Positions 16,843-26,344 of a DNA stretch of 64,000 nucleotides are shown piece after piece. The position numbers and the translations under genes were made by a program. Within the stretch, counting starts at the first letter, position 1. Each line of letters opens with the position of its first letter. Origin of the DNA: Metabacillus dongyingensis (lineage in GTDB: Bacteria; Bacillota; Bacilli; Bacillales; Bacillaceae); contig NZ_CP082944.1 of NCBI RefSeq assembly GCF_019933155.2, forward strand, positions 4,900,001 through 4,964,000. Direction: 5' to 3'. Under the pieces are notes generated by a model that searched no databases, was not told the origin of the DNA, and saw only the letters and a list, made by a program, of their open reading frames with translations.

Positions 16843-18396
16843 ATGAGTTTACTTACAATTGAGAAGTTAAGCCACAGCTTTGGCGACCGGATCTTATTTA
16901 AAGACGTTTCCTTCAGACTTTTGCCTGGAGAACATGTTGGTCTTGTCGGCGCAAATGGTGTTGGAAAATCGACCATGATGAACATTATTACGAAAGAGCT
17001 GATCCATGATTCAGGCAAAGTGGAATGGACACCCGGCGTTCATTACGGATACCTTGACCAGCATACTGTGTTATCAAAAGGGAAAACAATTAGAGACGTT
17101 TTAAGAGACGCTTTCTTGCCTTTATATAAAAAAGAAGAAGAATTGAACGAAGTCATTGGACTTATGGGCAGTGCGAGTCCAGAAGAACTGGAAGAGCTGC
17201 TTGAGAAAATGGGGGAAATTCAGGATCACCTTGATGCCGGCGGATTCTATTCCCTGGATATTAAGGTAGAGGAAGCAGCACGCGGTCTTGGCCTTGATGC
17301 AATCGGACTTGACCGTGACGTATCTGCACTGAGCGGAGGACAGCGGACAAAGGTGCTTTTGGCAAAGCTTCTGCTTGAACAGCCTGAGGTTCTCCTTCTG
17401 GATGAGCCTACCAACTATTTAGATGTTGAGCATATCCAATGGCTGAGCCATTATCTGAAAGAATACCCAAACGCATTTTTGCTGATCTCCCATGATACTG
17501 AATTTATGAATGGTGTCGTTGATGTTATTTTCCACTTAGAATTTTCCAAGCTGACACGCTATACGGCTACTTATGAAAAATTCCTGGAGCTTGCGGAAAT
17601 CAATAAAAACCAGCATCTTCATGCTTATGAAAAGCAGAAGGAATTCATTAAAAAGCAGGAAGATTTCATTGCAAAAAATAAAGCGCGCTACTCAACTACC
17701 GGACGTGCAAAAAGCCGTCAAAAACAGCTTGACCGCATCGACCGGATTGACCGTCCTGAAACAGCGATGAAGCCGACCTTTGAATTTAAAGAGTCACGAG
17801 GAAGCAGCCGATTTGTGTTTGAAGGTAAAGACGTTGAAATTGGATATACACACCCGCTTCTTCCAAAGCTCACTATGACCATTGAACGAGGAGAGAAAAT
17901 TGCGATTGTCGGGTGCAATGGAGTAGGTAAATCTACTCTGCTCAAAACGATCTTAGGGAAAATAAATCCATTAGGCGGTAAGATCCAGCTAGGTGATTTC
18001 CTTTTCCCTTCATACTTTGAGCAGGAAGTTAAAGCAGAGAATATCACGCCAATTGATGACGTCTGGAATGCATTCCCCGGCCTTGATCAGCATCAGGTTC
18101 GTGCGATGCTTGCACGAGTTGGCTTGAAGAATGAGCATATATCCCGTCCATTAAATCAGCTTAGCGGCGGAGAGCAGGCAAAAGTCCGCTTATGCAAATT
18201 GCTCCAGTATGAAAGCAACTGGCTCCTTTTCGATGAGCCGACAAATCACTTGGATGTAACAGCCAAAGAAGAATTAAAGCGCGCATTAAAAGCATACAAA
18301 GGCACAGTCATTCTCGTATGCCATGAGCCTGACTTCTACGAAGACTGGATTACAAAGGTCTGGAACGTGGAAGAATGGGCAGAAGCAGGCAAGTGA
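16843..18396 (+). CDS. ABC-F family ATPase (YfmM-like)
   Basis: A 517-residue cytosolic protein with two ABC cassettes and no membrane segments. The first has GANGVGKST, ALSGGQRTKV and LLLDEPTNYLDV. The second has GCNGVGKST, QLSGGEQAKV and LLFDEPTNHLDV. A charged helical linker (KKQEDFIAKNKARYSTTGRAKSRQKQ) separates them, the P-site tRNA interaction motif of ABC-F ribosome factors. Length and motifs are closest to B. subtilis YfmM. Such proteins act on stalled ribosomes or protect them from antibiotics; which applies here is not clear. GGAGGG precedes ATG. Confidence 0.92.
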   Translation: MSLLTIEKLSHSFGDRILFKDVSFRLLPGEHVGLVGANGVGKSTMMNIITKELIHDSGKVEWTPGVHYGYLDQHTVLSKGKTIRDVLRDAFLPLYKKEEELNEVIGLMGSASPEELEELLEKMGEIQDHLDAGGFYSLDIKVEEAARGLGLDAIGLDRDVSALSGGQRTKVLLAKLLLEQPEVLLLDEPTNYLDVEHIQWLSHYLKEYPNAFLLISHDTEFMNGVVDVIFHLEFSKLTRYTATYEKFLELAEINKNQHLHAYEKQKEFIKKQEDFIAKNKARYSTTGRAKSRQKQLDRIDRIDRPETAMKPTFEFKESRGSSRFVFEGKDVEIGYTHPLLPKLTMTIERGEKIAIVGCNGVGKSTLLKTILGKINPLGGKIQLGDFLFPSYFEQEVKAENITPIDDVWNAFPGLDQHQVRAMLARVGLKNEHISRPLNQLSGGEQAKVRLCKLLQYESNWLLFDEPTNHLDVTAKEELKRALKAYKGTVILVCHEPDFYEDWITKVWNVEEWAEAGK

Positions 18397-18411
18397 GCCG
18401 ACTGGATGGCT

Positions 18412-18741
18412 TCAGAATGAAGCACAATAGATAAACAAAGCATCCCCGCAAGGAATCTGCGGGGATGTTTTGTTTATTTTATTAGATTCTTGAACAGATG
18501 CCTTTGGATGCACTTCAAGCGTTCCGGTATATTCTATCATTCCTATTTCACAATTTTCACCGATCGTTATGTGATTTCCTCTAACTAACTTAGCTTTAGT
18601 AAAATCAAGCTGTATGTTGTCTCCTTCAATAACCTCCGAGTGAAGACAAGGGTCAGATTTTAAAAATTGAAACAGCCGCCTAAATAGATTAAATGACTTG
18701 TCATTGCTGGCCGTAATCTTCTCGCCGCCAATTTCCTTCAT
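18412..18741 (-). pseudogene. Truncated bactofilin-like (YhbE/F-type) protein
   Basis: A 109-residue frame whose middle (VIEGDNIQLDFTKAKLVRGNHITIGENCEIGMIEYTGTLEVHP, read in pieces) resembles the C-terminal end of polymer-forming cytoskeletal proteins such as B. subtilis YhbE. The beta-helical N-terminal part of the family is missing, and an in-frame stop lies just upstream of ATG. The last 19 codons read through the terminator stem of the convergent ABC-F gene, so the native end is also lost. It is most likely a decayed gene fragment; it could be a short expressed protein but has no clear ribosome site. Confidence 0.5.
18441..18480 (+). terminator. Terminator of the ABC-F gene
   Basis: CATCCCCGCA (18441-18450) pairs with TGCGGGGATG (18458-18467), followed by TTTTGTTTATTTT. 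Confidence 0.92.
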
Positions 18742-18854
18742 CTTAGAAACTCAGTCTTCCTCGCCACACCGTATCCTTCACTCATCTTGAAGTTCAATCA
18801 ATTCCATAGTTTAAAAGTGGAAAAAACAGCAAAGTATACGAAAAGAGCCAACAT

Positions 18855-18891
18855 AAAAACGGACCTCTCAATTAAAAAGAAGTCCATTTTT
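18855..18891 (-). terminator. Probable terminator of the aldo/keto reductase gene
   Basis: AAAAA-c-GGAC and GTCC-a-TTTTT (18855-18864 and 18882-18891) form a stem with one mismatch and a 17-base loop, 15 bp past the stop. Confidence 0.5.
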
Positions 18892-18906
18892 GTGAATCAA
18901 TCTTTA

Positions 18907-19749
18907 TCACTCAAACCCTACACTCATCGTATCAGGATGTGAACCGGCACGGCTGTCCTGATTTAGACCATCGATTTCTGCAATTTCTTCTGAGGTGAGT
19001 TCGAAATCAAATATATCAGCATTTTCAACAATCCGCTGTTCTTTAACGGATTTAGGGATCGTGATGACTTCATGATGGAGATCCCAGCGTAAAATCACTT
19101 GAGCAATCGATTTATTATATTTTTTAGCGATTTTTTCAATAACAGGTTCATTTAGCAGCTGGCCCTGCTTTAAGGGGGACCATGCTTCGAGTCTGATTTC
19201 TTCTTTTGTGCAGTAAGCCATAAGGTCTTTTTGAGTGAGATGAGGGTGAAACTCTACCTGATTGACCATCGGTTTTATTTCAGCGGCAGCAATGAGATCC
19301 TCAAGGTGATGAATCTGAAAATTGCTGACGCCGATTGCACGTACACGTCTTTCTTTGTAAAGTTTCTCGAATGCTTTCCATGTTTCTTTATATTTGTCTT
19401 TTCCAGGCCAGTGGATTAAATAAAGATCAAGATAATCAAGTCCAAGTTTGTTCATACTTGTCTCAAATGCATTCAATGTGGATTCATATCCCTGCTCACT
19501 GTTCCAGAGCTTCGTTGTAATAAACAATTCTTCCCTTGGAACTCCGCACTCCTTGATCGCCTGGCCGACGCTTTCTTCATTTTGATATATCGCAGCTGTA
19601 TCCACGCTTCTGTATCCGTTTTTGATGGCAGCTTTAACGGACTGAACGGCTTCTTCTCCATTTTTTACTTTAAAAACACCCAGTCCCATCCATGGCATTT
19701 TCACTCCATTGCTTAGTATAACGCTGTCTTTTAAATTAGCTGGTTTCAT
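18907..19749 (-). CDS. Aldo/keto reductase (YvgN-like)
   Basis: A 280-residue (beta/alpha)8 NADPH-dependent reductase. The catalytic tetrad is Asp50, Tyr55, Lys80 and His113 ([27 protein letters not shown]). NADPH-binding motifs GVSNFQ and [10 protein letters not shown] are present. The sequence is close to B. subtilis YvgN, which reduces methylglyoxal and other aldehydes. It may share a detoxifying role with the Hsp31-like protein and NfrA nearby, but they are not in one operon. A GGGAGGACG ribosome site precedes ATG. Confidence 0.93.
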   Translation of the reverse strand: MKPANLKDSVILSNGVKMPWMGLGVFKVKNGEEAVQSVKAAIKNGYRSVDTAAIYQNEESVGQAIKECGVPREELFITTKLWNSEQGYESTLNAFETSMNKLGLDYLDLYLIHWPGKDKYKETWKAFEKLYKERRVRAIGVSNFQIHHLEDLIAAAEIKPMVNQVEFHPHLTQKDLMAYCTKEEIRLEAWSPLKQGQLLNEPVIEKIAKKYNKSIAQVILRWDLHHEVITIPKSVKEQRIVENADIFDFELTSEEIAEIDGLNQDSRAGSHPDTMSVGFE

Positions 19750-20032
19750 TTCTTCGTCCTCCCTTTTTTAATCACTTACTATATACCCTAAGTGGAACTC
19801 AAATCCTCTTACTTACTGAACATTCTCCACCATATTAGGCTTCTGAATTTTAACTGCCTCTGCCTTTTCATCCGCTCCTGCGACCAATGCATCAGGCATC
19901 CAGCCGCTCTTCTAAATGCATTTATCATGTTAATAACCGTGGTCTTCCCTCCAATTAGGTGTCAATGTTACATCCAAATAAGATTTCCTAATTTAAATTT
20001 ACAAAGTTATTACTATACCGTATCATAAAGGA
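19750..20032. other. Intergenic region with possible coding remnant
   Basis: No intact gene. On the minus strand around 19820-19960 a short stretch reads like decayed coding sequence (fragments such as DALVAGADEKAEAVK after a frame break), but I cannot assign it to a family. Confidence 0.25.
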
Positions 20033-20049
20033 CAACAGCGCTTACATCC
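20033..20049. promoter_or_regulatory. Possible cre site upstream of the IclR gene
   Basis: Minus-strand TGTAAGCGCTGTTG matches the first ten positions of the cre consensus but not the final CA. It lies 40 bp before the IclR ATG. Confidence 0.35.
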
Positions 20050-20089
20050 TGCATACTACCAAATCACAAAACAAAAGAGGTCGTAAAAA

Positions 20090-20851
20090 ATGGCGAATGT
20101 TCAATCACTCGAACGGGCTCTCACATTATTAAACAAGCTCTCCGAATATCCAGAAGGCATCCAAATCTCGCGTTTAGCAGAGCAAGTTGGGCTAACTAAA
20201 AGTACAGTTCATAGATTGCTTGCCACTTTAACGAACATGAACTATACGATTAAAGATGAAGAAACTGACAAATACAAAATTGGGCTTCAAGTTCTTTTTC
20301 TTTCAAGGAACTTAATCAACAACATAAATGTTGTCACCATAGCAAAGCCTTTTCTGGAAAAACTATGCCAGGAAGTGAACGAAACGATTCATTTGTGCAT
20401 AGAGGACCGCGGGGAAGTGATATACATTGATAAAATAGAAAGCAATCAGACCATCCGGATGTATTCCCGAATCGGCAGCCGCGCACCAATCTATTGTACC
20501 GCGGTAGGTAAAGTGCTGTTATCCGGTATGGATAAGGATAAAAAGAATGAAACAATTTCAAAAATGAAGTTTATTCCTAAAACTCCTACTACCATTACAT
20601 CTAAGGAAGAATTCCTGGAAGAAATCGAAAAGGTAGATTCTCAAGGCTATGCCCTGGACAACTCAGAAAATGAAGCTTCGCTCATGTGCATCGCCTTCCC
20701 AATCTTTGACCATAATGGCAAAATCATTGCCAGCTTCAGTGTTTCCGGACCAAACAACCGTGTAACCCCTGAACTCATCGAAACTACACTGATTGGAAAA
20801 ATGAAGCAGTGCAGCATTGAAATTTCAAGGAACCTTGGCTATAGCGGCTAG
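20090..20851 (+). CDS. IclR-family transcriptional regulator (KdgR-like)
   Basis: A 253-residue regulator. The N-terminal winged helix-turn-helix (GIQISRLAEQVGLTKSTVHRLLATL, about residues 23-47) is followed by an IclR effector domain (GSRAPIYCTAVGKVLLSG, SENEASLMCIAFPIFD, ASFSVSGP). Such proteins repress or activate sugar-acid genes and respond to 2-keto-3-deoxygluconate in KdgR. It is convergent with kdgT and next to kduD and kduI, so it very likely controls that operon, probably via the palindrome at 23912. An AAAGAGGTCG ribosome site precedes ATG. Confidence 0.9.
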   Translation: MANVQSLERALTLLNKLSEYPEGIQISRLAEQVGLTKSTVHRLLATLTNMNYTIKDEETDKYKIGLQVLFLSRNLINNINVVTIAKPFLEKLCQEVNETIHLCIEDRGEVIYIDKIESNQTIRMYSRIGSRAPIYCTAVGKVLLSGMDKDKKNETISKMKFIPKTPTTITSKEEFLEEIEKVDSQGYALDNSENEASLMCIAFPIFDHNGKIIASFSVSGPNNRVTPELIETTLIGKMKQCSIEISRNLGYSG

Positions 20852-20856
20852 AAAGT

Positions 20857-20893
20857 AAGTCGTAATCCGTATGTCGGGATTGCGGCTTTTTTG
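20857..20893 (+). terminator. Terminator of the IclR gene
   Basis: AAGTCGTAATCC pairs with GGATTGCGGCTT (two G-U pairs), followed by TTTTT at 20887-20892. Confidence 0.85.
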
Positions 20894-21005
20894 ATAATGA
20901 GTTTGAAGAGATTCCAGATAACTTTTGGTTCAGATTTTCTTCATTTTCCCATTCCCTCATTAATGAAAAGAAAGAAAGACATCCAATATGTCTTCCTTTC
21001 TCCGT

Positions 21006-22007
21006 CTATAACACGGAAGCTTTCTTATCTCCCTGCAGAATTATTTTATTGCGGTTATTTTTCTTATTCATAAACTGAGCCCAGTAGGCCGTAAGAATCG
21101 GCACTAATATAGAAGTCACAATTACAGAGGCTGCTACCAACGCCGTAGCTGCTTCTGCTACTGGCAAGAATTCCGGCTTAATATTAGCGATAATCATTGG
21201 ATTGGCTACCGCGGCACCCGCCGTACTTGATGCAGCAAGACCTGCTGTTCCATTTCCGCCGCCAAGGAATTTATCTGCAAGCATTAATGGGATGCCAGTT
21301 ACCACAATGACTAAAATCCCCAGAATGATACCAGCAAGACCCGTTTTTGCTATAACCGTTAAATCAATCGAACTCCCTAACGCAAAGCCAAAGAACGGAA
21401 TCATTACATGCACCGCTCTGCTGAAGAATTCACGCAGATCGGTATCGAGATTTCCAAGAATGAACCCAATCAGGAATGGCAGAACAGCCCCGACAAACGC
21501 CTGCGGTTCAAAAGCAGCGAGGCCCGTTGTCCCTAGAATCAGCATCGTAACAAGCGGTCCGGATTCAAGCGACATTAAAACAAATGCTCCCGCTTCTTCC
21601 TTCGTTCCATACTGCTGCATGATGGAAGCATACAAGCCGCCATTCGTCATATCCATCATCGCAACTAGTGCCAGAACGGATAGACCGGCGAAGAGCCCCG
21701 ATTGAATGCCTCCATCCGGAATAAAAGCAGATGCCACAATTGCCACGACCCAGGCAACGGCAATTTTGGTTACTACAAGCGTCCCAGATTTCCGCAGCAC
21801 AACACCTGTCGCTTTAATATTAATGCTCGCACCCATACAGAAGAACCAAACAGCCAAAATTGGCACCGTTCCTGTCATCAGGCCGTTGGTAAAGGAACCG
21901 AAATACTCTCCAGATCCAGGTGCCAGAGTATGGATAATGGCACCAAGGAATAACGGGACAAGCATTAAACCGCCTGGAATTCGTTCAATCGTTTTCATAA
22001 TTTTCAT
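21006..22007 (-). CDS. kdgT: 2-keto-3-deoxygluconate permease
   Basis: A 333-residue membrane protein with about ten helices of the KdgT family. It has the conserved [20 protein letters not shown] and [13 protein letters not shown] stretches. It imports 2-keto-3-deoxygluconate, an intermediate of pectin and hexuronate breakdown, by proton symport. Two Met codons (MKIMK) are possible starts; the first follows GGAAGGGTAGAGAG. It is the last of three same-strand genes kduI-kduD-kdgT. The kinase and aldolase (kdgK, kdgA) that would complete the route are not in this window. Confidence 0.92.
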   Translation of the reverse strand: MKIMKTIERIPGGLMLVPLFLGAIIHTLAPGSGEYFGSFTNGLMTGTVPILAVWFFCMGASINIKATGVVLRKSGTLVVTKIAVAWVVAIVASAFIPDGGIQSGLFAGLSVLALVAMMDMTNGGLYASIMQQYGTKEEAGAFVLMSLESGPLVTMLILGTTGLAAFEPQAFVGAVLPFLIGFILGNLDTDLREFFSRAVHVMIPFFGFALGSSIDLTVIAKTGLAGIILGILVIVVTGIPLMLADKFLGGGNGTAGLAASSTAGAAVANPMIIANIKPEFLPVAEAATALVAASVIVTSILVPILTAYWAQFMNKKNNRNKIILQGDKKASVL

Positions 22008-22126
22008 ATCTCTCTACCCTTCCAATAAGTTAATGTCCTAAGCAAATCTTTTCGGTAGATTCATGATGTTTTAATATTCTTACTATTCTCTGGAGAACTG
22101 GACACATTTATTGCCCGTTTCGCCTC

Positions 22127-22903
22127 TTACCGTGCGAGCCAGCCGCCATCAACTGCCAGAACATGCCCATTCATGTAGTCAGAAGCCCTGCTTGCTAAAA
22201 AGACGACAGCCCCCATCAAATCCGAGGTTGATGCCCATCTTCCTGCCGGGATACGAGAAATAATTTCTGCATTCCGCTGCTCATCAGCACGAATTGGGGC
22301 AGTATTCGCCGTCTCGACATACCCAGGAGCAATGGCGTTGATTTGGATATTATGTGCCCCTAATTCATTCGCAAACGCTTTCGTAAGACCCGCTACTCCA
22401 TGCTTGCTCGCCGTGTAAGGCGGAATAAACTTGCCGCCCTGGAAGGAGAGCATTGAGCCGATATTAATGATCTTGCCCCGCTTCTGCCCGGCCATGACCT
22501 TTGCCGCTTCCTGGCTCAAAAAGTACACCGAGTTCAAGTTGACATCCATCACGGCATTCCAATCCTCTTCCGTATATTCAAGCAGCGGAGCTCGTCGGAT
22601 CGTTCCGGCATTGTTGACAAGAATATCAATCTTCCCGTATACCTTCATACACCCATCCACTATTTGCTTCACGCTCTTTCTTTCAGACAGATCTGCCTGA
22701 AAGAAATGAACCTTCCTGCCTGTTTCTTTAATTAATGATCTTGTCTCTCCCCAATTCGCACCTCGGGCAGCAATGAATAAATCTGCCCCCGCTTTAGCAA
22801 GTGCCACCGCATAGGCCTGCCCAAGTCCTGAATTTCCACCTGTCACAATCGCTGTCTGGCCTGTCAGATTAAAATAATCCAATGAAAAATCCTTCATACT
22901 CAT
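22127..22903 (-). CDS. kduD: 2-deoxy-D-gluconate 3-dehydrogenase
   Basis: A 258-residue classical short-chain dehydrogenase. It has the Rossmann motif TGGNSGLGQAYA near residues 21-32, NNAG, a catalytic Ser-Tyr-Lys set (GSMLSFQGG, YTASKHG), and the C-terminal NGHVLAVDGGWLAR. KduD reduces 2,5-diketo-3-deoxygluconate to 2-keto-3-deoxygluconate, acting after KduI. The gene starts 30 bp after kduI behind GGAGGTG. A further 119 bp separate it from kdgT, so a weak internal promoter is possible but none is obvious. Confidence 0.92.
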   Translation of the reverse strand: MSMKDFSLDYFNLTGQTAIVTGGNSGLGQAYAVALAKAGADLFIAARGANWGETRSLIKETGRKVHFFQADLSERKSVKQIVDGCMKVYGKIDILVNNAGTIRRAPLLEYTEEDWNAVMDVNLNSVYFLSQEAAKVMAGQKRGKIINIGSMLSFQGGKFIPPYTASKHGVAGLTKAFANELGAHNIQINAIAPGYVETANTAPIRADEQRNAEIISRIPAGRWASTSDLMGAVVFLASRASDYMNGHVLAVDGGWLAR

Positions 22904-22933
22904 CTTGCCTGCACCTCCCCCGAAAACTTTTGT

Positions 22934-23764
22934 TTATCGCAGTTCATTCATACTTACAGCATCCATATCCCGATACGTCTTGTTCTCTCCGGCCATCGCC
23001 CAGATGAACGTGTAGCTGCCCGTTGCCACACCGCAATGAATGGACCATGGAGGAGAAATGACCGCCTCCTCATTCTTCATGACAATATGACGAGTCTGAT
23101 CGGGCTCCCCCATCATATGGAACATTCTGTCCTGCTCATCCAAATCAAAATACAGATATACTTCCATTCGGCGGTTATGCGTATGAGTCGGCATCGAATT
23201 CCACACACTTCCCGCATGAAGCTTCGTCATTCCCATCGCAATCTGGCAGCTCTGAATGCCCTCCTCGTGAATCATCCGCTTGATCACCCGGTCATTCGCA
23301 TTCACATTCGAGCCCATCCGATCTCCTTCAATGTCATTAAAAGCGACCTGTTGAGTCGGATACTCTTTATGCGCCGGCGCAGAAAATAAATAAAACTTCG
23401 CTGGATTTGCGGCGGAATCGCTTTCAAATAGCAGTTCCTTCTTCCCCATTCCTACATACAAACAATCCTTTGTTTTCATTTCATATGTATCACCATCAAC
23501 TTTAATTTTTCCAGATCCGCCTACATTGAATATCCCCACTTCTCGGCGCTCCAGGAAATAATCTGCCTTAATCTCGTCATAGCCCTTTAAAGCAATCACA
23601 TCTTCCAAAGGAGATATTCCGCCGACAATAGCCCGGTCCTCCATGGAGTAAACAAGCTTAATTTCTCCTGCTTCAAATAACGCCTCAATCAGGTAATGTT
23701 CTCGAATCTGTTCCGTTGTGAAAGTTTTTGCGTGCTCCGGATGTGTAGAATATCTAATTTCCAC
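22934..23764 (-). CDS. kduI: 4-deoxy-L-threo-5-hexosulose-uronate ketol-isomerase
   Basis: A 276-residue cupin-fold isomerase, the usual KduI length. The zinc-binding cupin segment MPTHTHNRRMEVYLYFDL and a later ISPPWSIHCGVATGSYTFIW with a conserved His are visible. It converts 5-keto-4-deoxyuronate to 2,5-diketo-3-deoxygluconate in pectin and glycosaminoglycan degradation. It is the first gene of kduI-kduD-kdgT. Two cre-like boxes and an IclR-type palindrome lie within 200 bp upstream, which predicts catabolite repression plus specific induction. Confidence 0.95.
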   Translation of the reverse strand: MEIRYSTHPEHAKTFTTEQIREHYLIEALFEAGEIKLVYSMEDRAIVGGISPLEDVIALKGYDEIKADYFLERREVGIFNVGGSGKIKVDGDTYEMKTKDCLYVGMGKKELLFESDSAANPAKFYLFSAPAHKEYPTQQVAFNDIEGDRMGSNVNANDRVIKRMIHEEGIQSCQIAMGMTKLHAGSVWNSMPTHTHNRRMEVYLYFDLDEQDRMFHMMGEPDQTRHIVMKNEEAVISPPWSIHCGVATGSYTFIWAMAGENKTYRDMDAVSMNELR

Positions 23765-23797
23765 CGTTTCTCTCTCCTTTTATGCTGCAAATAATTT

Positions 23798-23811
23798 TTA
23801 AAACGCTTTCA
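23798..23811 (-). promoter_or_regulatory. cre-like site 1 upstream of kduI
   Basis: On the minus strand TGAAAGCGTTTTAA fits the cre consensus at 13 of 14 positions, 34 bp before the kduI start, where CcpA would block elongation or initiation. Confidence 0.6.
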
Positions 23812-23911
23812 AATAACAGCTAATTCATGTACTGATCTTTACTGCTTGTCCTTGATGATGTCATCCCTTTTACGAGGGAAATTATTACAAACGTTATATT
23901 AGATTTACACT

Positions 23912-23928
23912 GTTCCACATCGTGGTAC
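23912..23928. promoter_or_regulatory. Candidate IclR/KdgR operator
   Basis: GTTCCACATCGTGGTAC is a 7-3-7 inverted repeat with one mismatch, followed by another GTTCCA half-site at 23932. IclR-family operators often contain GTTCCA or GGAAC half-sites. It lies about 150 bp before kduI. Confidence 0.5.
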
Positions 23929-23945
23929 AACGTTCCATAATTTAA

Positions 23946-23959
23946 TTATAGCGCTTTCA
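23946..23959 (-). promoter_or_regulatory. cre-like site 2 upstream of kduI
   Basis: On the minus strand TGAAAGCGCTATAA matches the cre consensus at 13 of 14 positions. Together with the site at 23798 it brackets the presumed kduI promoter. Confidence 0.6.
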
Positions 23960-24066
23960 TTTTTAGAAAGCTAGAGGGATTTTCAAAAAATTCAAAGGTT
24001 TTAATAAACAAGTTAGACTATTGTTTTACGGACTTGCACCTTTTAGCTTATGAACATACCCGGCAC

Positions 24067-24096
24067 AAAAAAAGACCAAGCCCATTTTACGGGCTT
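24067..24096 (-). terminator. Terminator of the phosphotransferase gene
   Basis: AAGCCC (24078-24083) pairs with GGGCTT (24091-24096). On the minus strand the stem is followed by GGTCTTTTTTT. Confidence 0.8.
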
Positions 24097-24101
24097 AGCC
24101 T

Positions 24102-25007
24102 TCAACTCATCGCATGCTTTAATGCTTTATCAATAATTCTTGTCAGCTGCCAGTCCTCCAGATCGATGCCATAAATAAGGAGAACGGCAAGGGTATAAAC
24201 AGCTTTAAATCGTGCTAATTCAGACGCTTCTTCACTTATTTGCCCGTATTCTTCAAAAAAAGAGGACCTTGCTTCTAAAGGAAGAAGGCTGTAAGCAGCT
24301 GACAAATCAATGGCAGAATCCCCAATATGAGTATCTCCCCAGTCAATGATGCCAGTCAGTGAACCCTTTTCGTTCACTAAGATATTTCTAAGATGCAAGT
24401 CTCCATGCACTAGACACTTTTCAGATGCTTCACCAATTGGGACAAGCATCTCTGCATATTTATGCAGCTGTTTGATAGTATCACTTTCCGGACGAAGACT
24501 GTACAGCTTTTCTGCAGTTTTATTTAGCATCGGAATTCGTTTGTTCATATCAAGTCTTCCGAGGCAATCATACTTAACTCCCGCCATCAGTGCTTTATCC
24601 ACAGGAATTGCATGAAGGGTTTTTAAAAACTTTGCCAATGGAATGGCCATGCTGGCGCGCTGCTTTTCCGTTAATTCAGCTGGAGGCTGGCCTGGCAGAA
24701 AAGAATAGCCAAGATATGGCCATTTATAGTCAAATCCAGGGGAACCGCTGAAAATAGGCACTGGTATCGCTATTCCCATGTCAGGCAGCATGGGCAGAAG
24801 CCGCTCTTCTGTTTGCAGTAAATCGACAGCAATCTGCCTGCGGGGGAACCTGAAAACATAACATCCGTTGACTTGGAATACCGTATTGTCAAATCCTTTT
24901 CCGAGCAGTTTCGCATGAACAGGGTGAAGCTCGGGAAAATCTTTTGTGATTAGCTTTTCCGCCAGGGACTCTGATACCGTTTGTTCTGGAGACCAAGGAT
25001 TTCCCAC
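24102..25007 (-). CDS. APH-family phosphotransferase
   Basis: A 301-residue kinase-like protein. An N-terminal nucleotide lobe (LLGKGFDNTVFQVNGCYVFRFPRR) is followed by the catalytic loop CLVHGDLHLRNIL and the metal-binding IDWGDTHIGD. The family phosphorylates aminoglycosides, macrolides or small metabolites, and chromosomal members in Bacillus often have unknown substrates. The closest features (LGYSFLPGQPP) recall macrolide 2'-phosphotransferase-like proteins, but resistance cannot be claimed. It starts five bases after the helicase stop, so the two are probably co-transcribed. Confidence 0.85.
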   Translation of the reverse strand: MGNPWSPEQTVSESLAEKLITKDFPELHPVHAKLLGKGFDNTVFQVNGCYVFRFPRRQIAVDLLQTEERLLPMLPDMGIAIPVPIFSGSPGFDYKWPYLGYSFLPGQPPAELTEKQRASMAIPLAKFLKTLHAIPVDKALMAGVKYDCLGRLDMNKRIPMLNKTAEKLYSLRPESDTIKQLHKYAEMLVPIGEASEKCLVHGDLHLRNILVNEKGSLTGIIDWGDTHIGDSAIDLSAAYSLLPLEARSSFFEEYGQISEEASELARFKAVYTLAVLLIYGIDLEDWQLTRIIDKALKHAMS

Positions 25008-25012
25008 AGCAT

Positions 25013-26245
25013 TTACCTTGGCCTTCTTGGTACTTTTCCGCGATTGGATTGTGATCCTCTTTTTGCTTTTTCAGGACGGTAAACCTGATCTTTGTTTTTG
25101 GGCTGAGATGTGTATTCGGAAGAGGGAATTTCAATCTTTTGTCTCGGAAGCTTTAGCGCAATCCCCTTTTCAATGGTATGGAGGTCGTCCATATCTTTTG
25201 GCGCGGCAAATGTTACAGCCACTCCTTCATCACCGGCTCTTCCCGTTCTTCCAATCCGGTGAATATATGTTTCTGCATCGAGAGGCATATCATAGTTATA
25301 GACATGGGTCACCCCTTCTACATCTAGTCCTCGTGCTGCTACGTCTGTGGCAATCAAATATTGAATTTTGGCTTCGCGAAATAGTTTCATTACCTTTTCT
25401 CTTTTTGCCTGTGATAAATCGCCGTGGAGCTCTTCTGCTGCATACTTCCGAGCCTTCATTGCATCAAACAGTCTGCCTGCCCTTATTTTTGTCCTGCAAA
25501 AGATAATCGCAAGGAAGGGACGCTGCTCGTCTAAAAAGCGAAAAAGAGCCGCCTGCTTAGCCCTGTCGTTCGTTTCAACTACAAGCTGTGTAATTTTTTC
25601 AACAGTAATCTGCTTTTCCTGAACTGTAATATCTTTGGGATTTGTCATATATTGCCTGGACAAGTCTCTGACTTTATTTGTGATTGTTGCTGAAAACAGC
25701 AGTGTCTGTCTGGAATCGAAGGTTTGGGCTATAATTTCTTCAATATCTTTCTGGAAGCCTGCCTGAAGCATTTGATCAGCTTCATCAAGGACAAGAGTGG
25801 ATACTTTTGAAAGATCAATTGTCTCCCTCCTTATGTGATCCAGGATGCGTCCCGGTGTCCCTACAGCAATGTGAATGCCGCGACCCAGTTTTTTAATCTG
25901 ACGCTCCACATCCTGGCCTCCATAAATGGCAAGAACTCCTGCCTCATTCAGTCTGTCTGTAATCTTCTTTATTTCTGCCGTGATTTGGATGGCAAGCTCT
26001 CTGGTCGGAGTAATAATCAGCGCCTGGACTTCTTTATCCTCCGTGTTGATTTTTTCAAGAATCGGCAAAACAAATGCAAGCGTCTTTCCCGTTCCTGTCT
26101 GGGCTTTCGCTATAATATCCTCACCTTTAAGGACAGCAGGAATTGCTTTCTCCTGAATTTGAGTAGGGCTTGAAATACCTTGGTGCTTTAGTGCTTTATT
26201 TAATCTATCGGAAATTCCTAATGCTGAAAACGTCATTCTTCTCAT
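25013..26245 (-). CDS. DEAD-box RNA helicase
   Basis: A 410-residue RNA helicase with the full motif set. These are Q motif ([14 protein letters not shown]), I AQTGTGKT, Ia PTRELA, Ib [37 protein letters not shown] and [13 protein letters not shown] short basic tail ([19 protein letters not shown]) replaces the long RNA-binding extensions of CshA or DbpA. It probably remodels structured RNA or ribosome precursors. The start has GAGAGG only four bases before ATG, with another Met at codon 4. Confidence 0.93.
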   Translation of the reverse strand: MRRMTFSALGISDRLNKALKHQGISSPTQIQEKAIPAVLKGEDIIAKAQTGTGKTLAFVLPILEKINTEDKEVQALIITPTRELAIQITAEIKKITDRLNEAGVLAIYGGQDVERQIKKLGRGIHIAVGTPGRILDHIRRETIDLSKVSTLVLDEADQMLQAGFQKDIEEIIAQTFDSRQTLLFSATITNKVRDLSRQYMTNPKDITVQEKQITVEKITQLVVETNDRAKQAALFRFLDEQRPFLAIIFCRTKIRAGRLFDAMKARKYAAEELHGDLSQAKREKVMKLFREAKIQYLIATDVAARGLDVEGVTHVYNYDMPLDAETYIHRIGRTGRAGDEGVAVTFAAPKDMDDLHTIEKGIALKLPRQKIEIPSSEYTSQPKNKDQVYRPEKAKRGSQSNRGKVPRRPR

Positions 26246-26344
26246 ATATCCTCTCTATTATCCGTCGTTGCTTAGATTCTTATTGTACACTGTATTTCAT
26301 GAAAAAACTCAGACAAGTGAACCTCTATTTCCCAGAAAATATCA

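Noticed and set aside
19792..20028. 78-residue plus-strand frame in the gap before the IclR gene
   Set aside because: No ribosome site, Cys- and Leu-rich random-looking composition; the region seems to hold decayed minus-strand coding sequence instead.
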